Assembly: GCA_023426625.1 (NCBI GenBank)
Contig: JAFAAJ010000311.1
Span: 1 to 10,162 of the forward strand
Direction: 5' to 3'
Length of the DNA stretch: 10,162 bases
From: Bacteroidota bacterium
GTDB taxonomy: Bacteria > Bacteroidota > Bacteroidia > Flavobacteriales > Weeksellaceae
Below the pieces are notes generated by a model. That model worked only from the letters and a program-made list of their open reading frames with translations. It made no database searches and was not told where the DNA came from. The position numbers and the translations under genes were made by a program. Positions 1-6,412 of the stretch are shown here, in pieces (position 1 is the stretch's first letter; each line of letters opens with the position of its first letter).

Positions 1-467
1 AATCCCCCATAAAATTTAGAATTATTGCTTTCCACAATATTCGCAATCTCTGTCATCGAATATTTTCTCGCTGGAGTTTCTATGGTAAGAATGGCTCCCG
101 ATTCTGAAAACAGCGGATAACGTGAAAAATCCTGGAAAATATCATCACAGCTGATGTAGCCTAAATATTTTTCATTTTTATTGATAACCGGAACGATATT
201 GCAATTGAAGGTATAAAACAACCGGATGCTGTCCATGATATTATTGTCTTCAAGGATCGCAAATCTTTCGATCTGATGTTCAAGATCCTTTAAATTTCCT
301 TCTTCTTCGTACAGGAAATCTTTCGCAATGGCTCCGTAAAAATGATGGGATTTTTTTATGAAAATATGAGAATATCCAAAGTCTTCTAATATACTTCTTG
401 CTGATTCTATCGAGTCAGTCAGGCTAAAGCATGGGAAGTCTTTCGAGATATAATCCTTGATAAACAT
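1..467 (-). CDS. CBS-domain protein (5' part, runs off the left edge)
   Basis: The frame is open from an ATG at 467-465 to the left edge, giving 155 residues with no stop. It starts MFIKDYISKDFP and has the repeated pattern of a CBS pair. The first unit (about residues 4-60) is degenerate. The second (about 70-120) includes NCNIVPVINKNEKYLGYIS, a typical CBS strand-turn-strand. The stretch after it, GAILTIETPARKYSMTEIA, resembles the segment that follows the CBS pair in flavobacterial homologues of roughly 220 residues, so about a third of the protein is probably missing. CBS pairs usually bind adenine nucleotides and regulate a partner. The role here is unknown; in related genomes such a gene often precedes NAD kinase (from memory, not visible here). 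No convincing -7 element is seen just upstream. Confidence 0.85.
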   Translation of the reverse strand, partial: MFIKDYISKDFPCFSLTDSIESARSILEDFGYSHIFIKKSHHFYGAIAKDFLYEEEGNLKDLEHQIERFAILEDNNIMDSIRLFYTFNCNIVPVINKNEKYLGYISCDDIFQDFSRYPLFSESGAILTIETPARKYSMTEIANIVESNNSKFYGG

Positions 468-552
468 TGTGCTAATTTATAAAAAATTAAACTAAACTTT
501 TTCTGAAAAAAACACTTTTTTAAGGCTTTGTCGAAAAAAATAAATTTAAAAT

Positions 553-582
553 TTGTTTGTAAGTAAAAAAAACTTACCTTTG
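553..582 (+). promoter_or_regulatory. Plus-strand promoter (TTG-N19-TACCTTTG)
   Basis: A -33-type TTG at 553-555 is followed after 19 bases by TACCTTTG at 575-582. Both the motif and the spacing fit the Bacteroidota housekeeping promoter (TTG, about 19 bases, TAnnTTTG). Transcription would begin near 586 and run right. No plus-strand gene lies downstream: the next annotated sequence is the end of a minus-strand gene. The promoter overlaps a perfect inverted repeat. Confidence 0.65.
559..577. repeat. 19-bp perfect inverted repeat, candidate operator
   Basis: GTAAGT (559-564) and ACTTAC (572-577) are exact reverse complements around seven As. The repeat fills the spacer between the -33 and -7 elements and overlaps the first bases of the -7 box. 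That is where a dimeric repressor would block RNA polymerase. The symmetry is seen directly; the operator role is inferred, and the regulator is not identified. The simple A-rich spacer means chance cannot be excluded. Confidence 0.4.
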
Positions 583-585
583 TAG

Positions 586-655
586 CCTTTCATTTTTACT
601 TTTTATTAGATTTATTTCAAACTGCACTGTCTGTCAAGGCATATGCAGTTTTTTT
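586..655 (+). ncRNA. Candidate small RNA between promoter and terminator
   Basis: A transcript starting about 4 bases after the -7 box and ending in the T-run would be roughly 70 nt. It would have a U-rich unstructured first half and a terminal hairpin (619-651). There is no start codon in the first half. The only ATG (643-645) lies inside the hairpin and opens a short frame antisense to the methyltransferase gene. I do not recognise an Rfam family. Its 3' end overlaps the last bases of the opposing methyltransferase gene. The alternative is the scar of a lost gene that kept only its promoter and terminator. Confidence 0.35.
619..655 (+). terminator. Intrinsic terminator, plus-oriented
   Basis: AAACTGCA (619-626) pairs perfectly with TGCAGTTT (644-651) around a 17-base loop. 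The right arm runs straight into a T-tract reaching 655, so it terminates rightward transcription. Read on the minus strand, the hairpin is followed by GAAATAAA, which is not T-rich. It is therefore a poor terminator for the methyltransferase gene that ends at 654. Confidence 0.6.
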
Positions 656-1184
656 ATTTTAGGGCTTTAGTGAATTCCCACATGACAATGCCTCCGCATA
701 CACTCACATTCAGTGAATGTTTGGTTCCCAATTGAGGGATTTCCAAAAAAGTATCAATGTTTTCCAAAGCTTCATCACTTATTCCGTCAACTTCGTTCCC
801 TAAGATTAGCGCATATTTTTTGGTTTTATCTATAGTGAAATCCGTGATCATCATGCTATTGCTGGTTTGTTCGATGCCTATGATCTCAAATCCCTGACTT
901 TTCAGATCGCTGATCGCTGTATTGATGTCTTTTTCATGAACCCAGTCAACACTTTCTGTAGCCCCCAAAGCGGCTTTGTGAATTTCACGATGAGGTGGCT
1001 GTGGCGTAATTCCGCAAAGAATTATTTTCTCCACAAGAAAAGCATCTGCCGTTCTGAAGGTTGCTCCCACATTATGCATGCTTCTGATGTTGTCCAAAAC
1101 AACAATTAACGGAATTTTCTCTGTTTTCTTAAATGTCTCTACATCTATTCTGTTGAGTTCTTCCAGTTTTAATTTATGTACCAA
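654..1184 (-). CDS. TrmH/SpoU-family RNA 2'-O-methyltransferase
   Basis: This 176-residue SPOUT-fold enzyme should transfer a methyl group from S-adenosylmethionine to a ribose 2'-OH of tRNA or rRNA. All three family motifs are present: motif 1 with N38 and R44 (NVGATFRTA), motif 2 LILGNEVDGIS at 126-136, and motif 3 IPQLGTKHSLNVSV at 149-162, which forms the cofactor-binding knot. The length suits a catalytic domain without an RNA-binding extension. The start is TTG at 1184-1182: the frame has a stop at 1214-1212, no ATG lies between, and the next internal ATG falls inside motif 1. The gene lies 41 bases downstream of the bestrophin gene on the same strand and is probably co-transcribed. The exact RNA target cannot be read from the sequence. 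Confidence 0.92.
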   Translation of the reverse strand: MVHKLKLEELNRIDVETFKKTEKIPLIVVLDNIRSMHNVGATFRTADAFLVEKIILCGITPQPPHREIHKAALGATESVDWVHEKDINTAISDLKSQGFEIIGIEQTSNSMMITDFTIDKTKKYALILGNEVDGISDEALENIDTFLEIPQLGTKHSLNVSVCGGIVMWEFTKALK

Positions 1185-1225
1185 TGTGTATATTTTTTTA
1201 TTATTGATTATTTAGCAAACCATGA

Positions 1226-2107
1226 TTATGGCTTTTCTCCCATGATCTGATGAACGCCTTTTTCAATATTCTGCGCCAATGCTTCCATCGGAATATCATT
1301 TTCATCATTATTGAAAGGATCCTCGATTTCTTCAGCAATAAGTTCCAGACTCATCAGTACATAATATACAAAAACCGTCAACGGAATCATGAAAAACCCG
1401 ATATTGATAACGTAGGCCACAGGCAAAGCAAGAACATACAGAATAATGAATTTCTTTACAAAAGAAGAATAGGAATAAGGAATAGGTGTGTTTTTTATTC
1501 GCTCACACCCTCCGCAAACATCGAGAAAGCCGGAAAGCTGAGTTTCAAGGTAAACCATTTCCACATCAGAGATCTTGCCCTCTTTTTTTAATTGATGCAG
1601 TTTCTGGCTCAAAAGAACAATGATTTCACTCGGCCCATGATGTCTTAAAGAGCCTTCGATGTCAGAATAATCTTCATCCAAAGCTCGTCTTGTGGATTCC
1701 CTTGAGAGGTGCTTTGCAAGAAAATGAGGAAAGAACTTTATATAACGAGCGATTTCTTCTGCATTTTCTCTGTCGTCTCCAAGAATACAACTGATCTTAA
1801 CGGCAAAATTCCGGGAATCGTTCACCAGTTTTCCCCATAGTTTTCTTCCTTCCCACCATCTGTCATAAGCGGTATTGGTTCTGAAAACCAATAACAGGGA
1901 AAGAACAAATCCCAATAAGGAGTGGATCATCCCGATATTGCTTATTCTGGATTTTGCGGTAAGGTGCAGATATTCAAGTTCTACATAGGCAATTCCGTAA
2001 GAATAAGCTCCTACCAGTAGCATTGTGGGAAAAAGGATTTTCAGGGTATCGCTTTTATGCAAACTGAAAAGTATTTTCAGAAAATGTTTTGTGTTGTAGA
2101 CTTTCAT
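1226..2107 (-). CDS. Bestrophin-family membrane channel protein
   Basis: This 293-residue protein has the bestrophin (PF01062) layout. A hydrophobic segment at about 24-48 is followed by a second at about 58-78 that leads into FRTNTAYDRWWEGRKLWG (75-92), the family signature. A helical cytoplasmic region follows, then a hydrophobic block at about 218-255, and the acidic IEDPFNNDENDIP (261-273) that matches the conserved membrane-proximal loop. Bacterial bestrophins form pentameric ion channels in the inner membrane; selectivity (anion or cation) cannot be predicted here. Length is normal for bacterial members. The start is ATG at 2107-2105, 18 bases downstream of a TATCTTTG promoter element. 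The RNA methyltransferase gene follows on the same strand; a functional link between the two is not apparent. Confidence 0.92.
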   Translation of the reverse strand: MKVYNTKHFLKILFSLHKSDTLKILFPTMLLVGAYSYGIAYVELEYLHLTAKSRISNIGMIHSLLGFVLSLLLVFRTNTAYDRWWEGRKLWGKLVNDSRNFAVKISCILGDDRENAEEIARYIKFFPHFLAKHLSRESTRRALDEDYSDIEGSLRHHGPSEIIVLLSQKLHQLKKEGKISDVEMVYLETQLSGFLDVCGGCERIKNTPIPYSYSSFVKKFIILYVLALPVAYVINIGFFMIPLTVFVYYVLMSLELIAEEIEDPFNNDENDIPMEALAQNIEKGVHQIMGEKP

Positions 2108-2124
2108 AAGTTAGAATCAGGATA

Positions 2125-2132
2125 CAAAGATA
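2125..2132 (-). promoter_or_regulatory. -7 element of the bestrophin/methyltransferase unit
   Basis: Read on the minus strand, this is TATCTTTG, an exact match to TAnnTTTG. It would start transcription near 2121, about 14 bases before the bestrophin ATG. A TTG lies only 15 bases upstream of the box (2150-2148), short of the usual 19, so the -33 part is weak. Confidence 0.5.
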
Positions 2133-2188
2133 AATTTTTAAGAATTTCAAAAAAAGCAGTATTTTTATTTCATCATAAATTAAAAAAG

Positions 2189-2932
2189 ATGATCCTCCAG
2201 AACGTAGATGTCGTACAAGATATTAGTAAAGAAGACTTTCAGAAAAACTATTTTAAAAAACAGAAACCTCTTTTAATTAAGAATTTTGCCAGTCGTTGGG
2301 ATGCTTTTGACCAATGGAATTTTGCTTATATCAGAGAGAAAGCGGGAGAACAGGAAGTTCCTCTATATGATAATAAACCGGCAGATGCCTCCAAAAGTTC
2401 CGATGCTCCGGTGACACGCATGAAGATGAAGGATTATATTGATACTATAAAAAGCAAACCTTCAGATCTACGAATCTTCTTTTATATCATCACGGACAGA
2501 CTTCCGGAATTGCTGAAGAATTTTACGTATCCGGATCTTGGAATGAAATTTTTCAAAAGGTTGCCTACATTGTTTTTTGGAGGAAGTGAAGCGCATGTTC
2601 TCATGCATTATGATGTTGATCTGGGAGATTTTATTCATATTCATTTTGAAGGAAAAAAACGAATTTTGCTATTTGATCAAAAACAATCTGCATTTCTCTA
2701 TAAAGTGCCGTTATCCGTTCACACGATCTATGAACTGGACTATGAAAACCCCGATTATGAAAAATTTCCGGCGTTGAAGTATGCTGAAGGGTACGAGGTT
2801 TTTATGGAACATGGGGATGCATTATTCATTCCCGGAGCTTTCTGGCATTTCAACCGATATCTGGAACCGGGTTTTTCGATGTCTCTTCGGGCACTTCCCA
2901 ATAAACCAAAAGTATTTGCGAGTATGTTGTAA
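2189..2932 (+). CDS. Cupin-like (JmjC-fold) protein, interrupted by an in-frame TAA
   Basis: The 247 residues match cupin-like domain proteins (cupin_8/PF13621, JmjC superfamily), which are usually Fe(II)/2-oxoglutarate oxygenases. H140-x-D142 in LMHYDVD and H220 in the segment GDALFIPGAFWH fit the His-x-Asp...His iron triad. HIHFEGKKRILLF (about 150-162) matches the conserved strand after the first ligands. The substrate is unknown. I chose ATG 2189, which begins MILQNVDVVQ. The frame extends upstream to 2057, but that part is antisense to the bestrophin gene and looks non-coding. The frame stops at TAA 2930-2932, then continues uninterrupted to another TAA at 3056-3058. The core fold and all predicted iron ligands lie before the stop, so the shortened protein may still work. 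Confidence 0.8.
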   Translation: MILQNVDVVQDISKEDFQKNYFKKQKPLLIKNFASRWDAFDQWNFAYIREKAGEQEVPLYDNKPADASKSSDAPVTRMKMKDYIDTIKSKPSDLRIFFYIITDRLPELLKNFTYPDLGMKFFKRLPTLFFGGSEAHVLMHYDVDLGDFIHIHFEGKKRILLFDQKQSAFLYKVPLSVHTIYELDYENPDYEKFPALKYAEGYEVFMEHGDALFIPGAFWHFNRYLEPGFSMSLRALPNKPKVFASML

Positions 2933-3058
2933 CATGTTTTTGTGATGCGATATACAGACAAAATCATGCGTAAACTTTTCAAAGCTCAATGGGTGAATTT
3001 CAAACAGAAATGGGCGTATAAGAAAAGTTCGAAAGCTTTGGCTAAATCAAAGAGATAA
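2933..3058 (+). pseudogene. Detached C-terminal tail of the cupin-like protein
   Basis: Directly after the TAA at 2930-2932, the same frame stays open for 41 codons. It reads HVFVMRYTDKIMRKLF, then a Lys/Trp-rich stretch ending KALAKSKR, then TAA at 3056-3058. Cupin-like proteins of flavobacteria, as I recall them, are close to 290 residues and end in a basic tail of this type (V-M-R...M-R-K-L...W...K). The upstream part plus this segment gives 289 codon positions. One substitution turning a TAT or TAC tyrosine codon into TAA would explain it. An internal ATG at 2945 could start a 37-residue peptide, but I see no reason to think it does. Confidence 0.6.
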
Positions 3059-3063
3059 AGCTG

Positions 3064-3094
3064 TTGAATTAAAATCTGATTGCAAGTATCTTTG
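3064..3094 (+). promoter_or_regulatory. Promoter upstream of mutS
   Basis: TTG at 3064-3066 and TATCTTTG at 3087-3094 are separated by 20 bases, a good match to the Bacteroidota promoter. It begins 6 bases after the stop of the cupin tail. Transcription would start near 3098 and give mutS a leader of about 170 nt. The leader (3098-3266) contains only a five-codon ATG frame at 3158. I see no convincing riboswitch or long hairpin, and no second exact -7 element closer to mutS. Confidence 0.6.
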
Positions 3095-3266
3095 CGTTGT
3101 GAGAAATAAATCTTGCGATAAAGTGTATACAGAAATTAGAAGAAAAGGATTGTTAAAATGTTTGTTCCTTCTTAGGTGAAGAGAAACTTATATCTGCTTT
3201 TTAAAAACTTTACTCCTTCTGTTTTATTTCATATTTTTACCGACCTAATTTTAAGAACAGTTTTAA

Positions 3267-5855
3267 ATGGCAAAGGTGAAGAAAGAAACCCCGTTAATGA
3301 CTCAGTACAATACCATCAAGGCGAAATATCCTGATGCACTTTTACTTTTCAGGGTGGGGGATTTTTATGAAACCTTCGGACAGGATGCTGTAAAAACATC
3401 TCAAATTCTTGGAATTGTTCTTACCAAAAGAGCCAATGGAGAAGGAAGCATAGAATTAGCAGGATTCCCACATCATTCGGTGGATTCTTATCTTCCGAAA
3501 TTGGTGAGAGCGGGGATGAGGGTTGCCATCTGTGATCAGTTGGAAGACCCGAAAATGGTGAAAGGAATTGTAAAAAGAGGCGTTACTGAACTGGTTACTC
3601 CCGGAGTTACCTTCAATGATCAGGTTCTTAATTCCAAGAAAAATAACTTCCTGCTTTCCCTTCACAAAGAAAAAGAAAGATTCGGAATTGCTTTGGTAGA
3701 TATTTCAACCGGAGAATTTCTAGTGAGTGAAGGAAATCTTGAAAAGCTGCTTCACATTGTTAATACTTTTGATCCTAGTGAGATTATTTACCAGAGAAGT
3801 GTTCAGATTCCCGAACAGCTTAAAAACAAAAGTGCATTCAAGCTTGAAGATTGGGCGTACCAATATAATTTTGCCTATGAAAAGCTTACCGGTCATTTCA
3901 AAACCAATTCTTTAAAAGGTTTCGGAGTGGAAAATCAGCCGTTGGCAATTACAGCAGCAGGAGCAATTTTTGCGTATCTGGTAGAAGACACCCACCACAA
4001 TCTGCTTTCCCATATCACGAAAATTCAGGTGATTCCCCAGGAAGATTTTCTCATGATGGATAATTTTACATTGAGAAACCTGGAAATCGTTTATCCAAGT
4101 AATGCACAAGGAAAATCTTTGCTGGATATTATAGATAAAACTTCTACTCCGATGGGTGGAAGATTATTGAGAAGAAGAATCATCCTTCCTTTGAAATCGG
4201 TGAATGAAATCAACAGAAGGTTATCTTTGATTGATTTCTTTAATGAAAACGATAATCTCAAATACGATATTTCTCAGCTGTTAAAATCCATTTCAGATTT
4301 AGATCGTTTAATGGGAAAACTGGCAGCCGAGAAAATTTCACCTAAGGAATTAGGTTATCTTCGTCAGAGTTTGATTAATATTCATAAAATTAAGTCTCTG
4401 CTTCATCCTCATGCAGATGTTTTAGCATGGCTGGAACCTTTGTATGATCAGGAAGAATTGATTAAGCTCTTACAAAATCATCTTAATGAGGAGCTTCCGG
4501 TAAATATTGCAAAAGGAAATATTATAAAAGAAGGAATTTCTGAAGAATTAGACCGGTTGAGAAACCTTCAGAGTAAAGGGAGAGGCTTTTTGGACGAAAT
4601 GTGCCAAAGAGAAATCGAGAGAACCGGAATTACAAGTCTTAAAATAGATTTCAATAATGTTTTCGGATATTTTATTGAAGTCCGAAATACTCATAAAGAT
4701 AAAGTTCCATCTGATTGGGTGAGAAAGCAAACCCTTGTAAATGCAGAACGCTACATCACGGATGAACTGAAAGAATACGAAAATCAGATTCTTGGAGCGG
4801 AAGAAAAAATCGGAATTTTAGAAAACGAATTGTACAGAAAAGTTTGTGCTGAAACGATGATTTATATCGATCAGATTCAGGAAAACTCAAATATTGTAGC
4901 ACAACTCGATGTAGCAGTCGGTTTGTCAGAATTAGCGGTATCAGAAAGCTATACAAAACCTGTGTTAAATGACGGATACTCCATTGATCTGAAAGAAGCG
5001 AGGCATCCGATCATTGAAAACGCCCTTCCTTTAGGAGAAAAATACATCCCAAATGATATTTTCCTGGATAAAGATTCTCAACAGATCATCATGGTTACAG
5101 GTCCGAACATGGCGGGTAAATCAGCAATTCTTCGTCAGACAGCGATCGTATGTTTACTGGCGCAGATCGGAAGCTTTGTTCCTGCAAAACATGCAGAGAT
5201 CGGTATTTTGGATAAGATTTTCACAAGAGTAGGAGCAACAGATAATATTTCTGCAGGGGAATCTACTTTTATGGTGGAAATGAATGAAGCTGCTAATATT
5301 CTGAACAATATTTCCGAACGAAGCCTGATTCTTCTGGATGAGATCGGTCGTGGAACCTCTACTTATGACGGGGTTTCTATTGCATGGGCGATTGCGGAAT
5401 ACCTACATCAACACCCGACTCAGGCAAAAACATTGTTTGCAACGCATTATCATGAACTGAATGAAATGACCGTGAATTTTGAAAGGGTAAAGAACTTCCA
5501 TGTTTCGATTCAGGAAAATAAAGGAAATATCATCTTCTTAAGAAAGCTGGTTCCGGGAGGAAGTGAGCACAGTTTCGGGATTCATGTAGCCAAATTAGCC
5601 GGAATGCCTTCAAAAGTGGTGAACAGAGCGAATGAAATCCTCAAAACATTAGAAGCAAGCCGTTCTCAAAACGGAGGTTCTTCGGAAAGTATAAAAAGAG
5701 TGACTGAAGAAAATATGCAGCTTTCCTTCTTTCAGTTAGATGATCCCGTTCTGGAGAATATCCGTGAAGAACTGACCAAGATAGATATCAATACATTGAC
5801 ACCAATAGAAGCTTTGATGAAGCTTAATTCAATAAAAAAAATGATCGGAGGATAA
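3267..5855 (+). CDS. mutS: DNA mismatch repair protein MutS
   Basis: This 862-residue MutS recognises mismatches and small loops and recruits MutL. The N-terminal mismatch-binding domain carries the Phe-x-Glu element F33-Y-E35 (GDFYETF), which stacks on the mispaired base. Connector, lever and clamp domains fill the middle. The ABC-type ATPase has Walker A GPNMAGKS (612-619), Walker B LLDEIGRGTSTYDG with D691 and E692, and the THYHEL segment at 726-731. Near the C-terminus, QLSFFQ resembles the beta-clamp binding motif QLxLF, and the last 40 residues match the MutS tetramerisation region. Length is normal for a full MutS1 and nothing is broken. ATG 3267 is the first start in frame with the conserved N-terminus. 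The gene is probably transcribed alone from the promoter at 3064-3094. Confidence 0.98.
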   Translation: MAKVKKETPLMTQYNTIKAKYPDALLLFRVGDFYETFGQDAVKTSQILGIVLTKRANGEGSIELAGFPHHSVDSYLPKLVRAGMRVAICDQLEDPKMVKGIVKRGVTELVTPGVTFNDQVLNSKKNNFLLSLHKEKERFGIALVDISTGEFLVSEGNLEKLLHIVNTFDPSEIIYQRSVQIPEQLKNKSAFKLEDWAYQYNFAYEKLTGHFKTNSLKGFGVENQPLAITAAGAIFAYLVEDTHHNLLSHITKIQVIPQEDFLMMDNFTLRNLEIVYPSNAQGKSLLDIIDKTSTPMGGRLLRRRIILPLKSVNEINRRLSLIDFFNENDNLKYDISQLLKSISDLDRLMGKLAAEKISPKELGYLRQSLINIHKIKSLLHPHADVLAWLEPLYDQEELIKLLQNHLNEELPVNIAKGNIIKEGISEELDRLRNLQSKGRGFLDEMCQREIERTGITSLKIDFNNVFGYFIEVRNTHKDKVPSDWVRKQTLVNAERYITDELKEYENQILGAEEKIGILENELYRKVCAETMIYIDQIQENSNIVAQLDVAVGLSELAVSESYTKPVLNDGYSIDLKEARHPIIENALPLGEKYIPNDIFLDKDSQQIIMVTGPNMAGKSAILRQTAIVCLLAQIGSFVPAKHAEIGILDKIFTRVGATDNISAGESTFMVEMNEAANILNNISERSLILLDEIGRGTSTYDGVSIAWAIAEYLHQHPTQAKTLFATHYHELNEMTVNFERVKNFHVSIQENKGNIIFLRKLVPGGSEHSFGIHVAKLAGMPSKVVNRANEILKTLEASRSQNGGSSESIKRVTEENMQLSFFQLDDPVLENIREELTKIDINTLTPIEALMKLNSIKKMIGG

Positions 5856-5867
5856 TCCGGTCATTTT
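5831..5867 (-). terminator. Terminator hairpin inside the 3' end of mutS
   Basis: Bases 5838-5848 pair with 5857-5867 over 11 bp (10 Watson-Crick pairs and one T·G wobble) around an 8-base loop that contains the mutS stop codon. On the minus strand the hairpin runs into eight Ts (5841-5834), then A and TT, which makes a good terminator for the converging TonB-domain gene. On the plus strand it is followed by CTGTTTAAGTTCTT, a weaker tract, so it may also end mutS transcription. The T-run needed for the minus-strand unit is supplied by the lysine codons near the end of mutS. Confidence 0.65.
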
Positions 5868-5879
5868 CTGTTTAAGTTC

Positions 5880-6299
5880 TTATTTAAAACGCAAAGTGAG
5901 AGGAATCTTAAAACGATAACGTACTTTTTCTCCGTTGATTTCTGCCGGAATCCATTTATCTTTTACTTTTGAAAGAGCATTTATTGCTTCCAGATTGAAA
6001 CTTGTGTTGTTTCCTGATGCTTTAATATCTCTTATGGTGCCATCCCGTTCAACGATGAAAGTTAGTGAACAGGTTTCAACTCCCTGTCCGATAACTTTTC
6101 TTTCTCTAAAATTTTTCGCGATCAACTGTCTTAATTTATCATTTCCTTTAGAAAATTCCGCGGGTTTTTCAACTATTGTAAGTTCTTTAGACTTTTTGGT
6201 CACATCCAGCTCAGATAGTTCTGCAGTGCTCAAAACAGTTTCCTGTGAAAAAGCAGTTATAGATATTAAAATTCCAAAAATGAGAAAGACTCTTTTCAT
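5880..6299 (-). CDS. Small secreted TonB C-terminal-domain protein
   Basis: The 139 residues consist of a signal peptide (MKRVFLIFGILISITAFSQ, likely cleaved around FS-Q), a short linker, and a TonB C-terminal domain (PF03544-like) at about 45-139. Typical features are TCSLTFIVERDGTIRDI, then a conserved W in KWIPAEINGEKVRYRF, and the closing PLTLRF. Full TonB proteins carry an uncleaved N-terminal helix that contacts ExbB/ExbD and a long proline-rich spacer; neither is evident here. It is therefore probably a free periplasmic protein rather than a classical energy transducer. It is clearly paralogous to the protein at 8129-8530. A -7 element lies 15 bases upstream of the start, and the gene ends against the mutS terminator. 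Its partner is unknown. Confidence 0.85.
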   Translation of the reverse strand: MKRVFLIFGILISITAFSQETVLSTAELSELDVTKKSKELTIVEKPAEFSKGNDKLRQLIAKNFRERKVIGQGVETCSLTFIVERDGTIRDIKASGNNTSFNLEAINALSKVKDKWIPAEINGEKVRYRFKIPLTLRFK

Positions 6300-6313
6300 A
6301 GAAAGGTTTTAAG

Positions 6314-6321
6314 CAAAAATA
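6314..6321 (-). promoter_or_regulatory. -7 element for the first TonB-domain gene
   Basis: Read on the minus strand, this is TATTTTTG, an exact TAnnTTTG match. Transcription would start near 6310, about 11 bases before the ATG at 6299. No TTG sits at the expected distance, so only the -7 half is supported. Confidence 0.35.
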
Positions 6322-6401
6322 AACAATTGAATAGGAAGTGAGAAAAAGATTATTAACAAAGTTTAACAGGTTGTAAATCAAAAAGGAATAATGCTTTTTA
6401 T

Positions 6402-6409
6402 TAATTTTG
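6402..6409 (+). promoter_or_regulatory. -7 element abutting the TlpA-like gene
   Basis: TAATTTTG matches TAnnTTTG exactly and ends 3 bases before the ATG at 6413. With the usual spacing the start site would fall at or next to that A, giving a leaderless mRNA. No TTG is found 17-21 bases upstream (the nearest is 28 away), so a chance match in T-rich DNA is quite possible. Confidence 0.3.
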
Positions 6410-6412
6410 AAT

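Noticed and set aside
468..653. tRNA, riboswitch or CRISPR in the largest non-coding gaps (also 3059-3266)
   Set aside because: No cloverleaf, repeated spacer-repeat pattern or recognisable riboswitch core is present in either gap; only promoter and hairpin elements were found.
643..735. Short plus-strand frame starting at the ATG inside the terminator hairpin
   Set aside because: It starts in a stem arm and T-run, then runs antisense to the methyltransferase gene; it has no protein-like signature.
867..1591. Plus-strand open frames across the methyltransferase and bestrophin genes
   Set aside because: They are antisense shadows of two well-supported genes and show no domain pattern.
2057..2188. 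44-codon upstream extension of the cupin-like gene
   Set aside because: It overlaps the bestrophin coding region on the opposite strand by about 50 bases, and its residues do not resemble the family; ATG 2189 gives the expected N-terminus.
3158..3175. Five-codon frame (MFVPS) in the mutS leader
   Set aside because: It is too short to support as a gene, and no initiation signal distinguishes it; kept only as a note on the leader.
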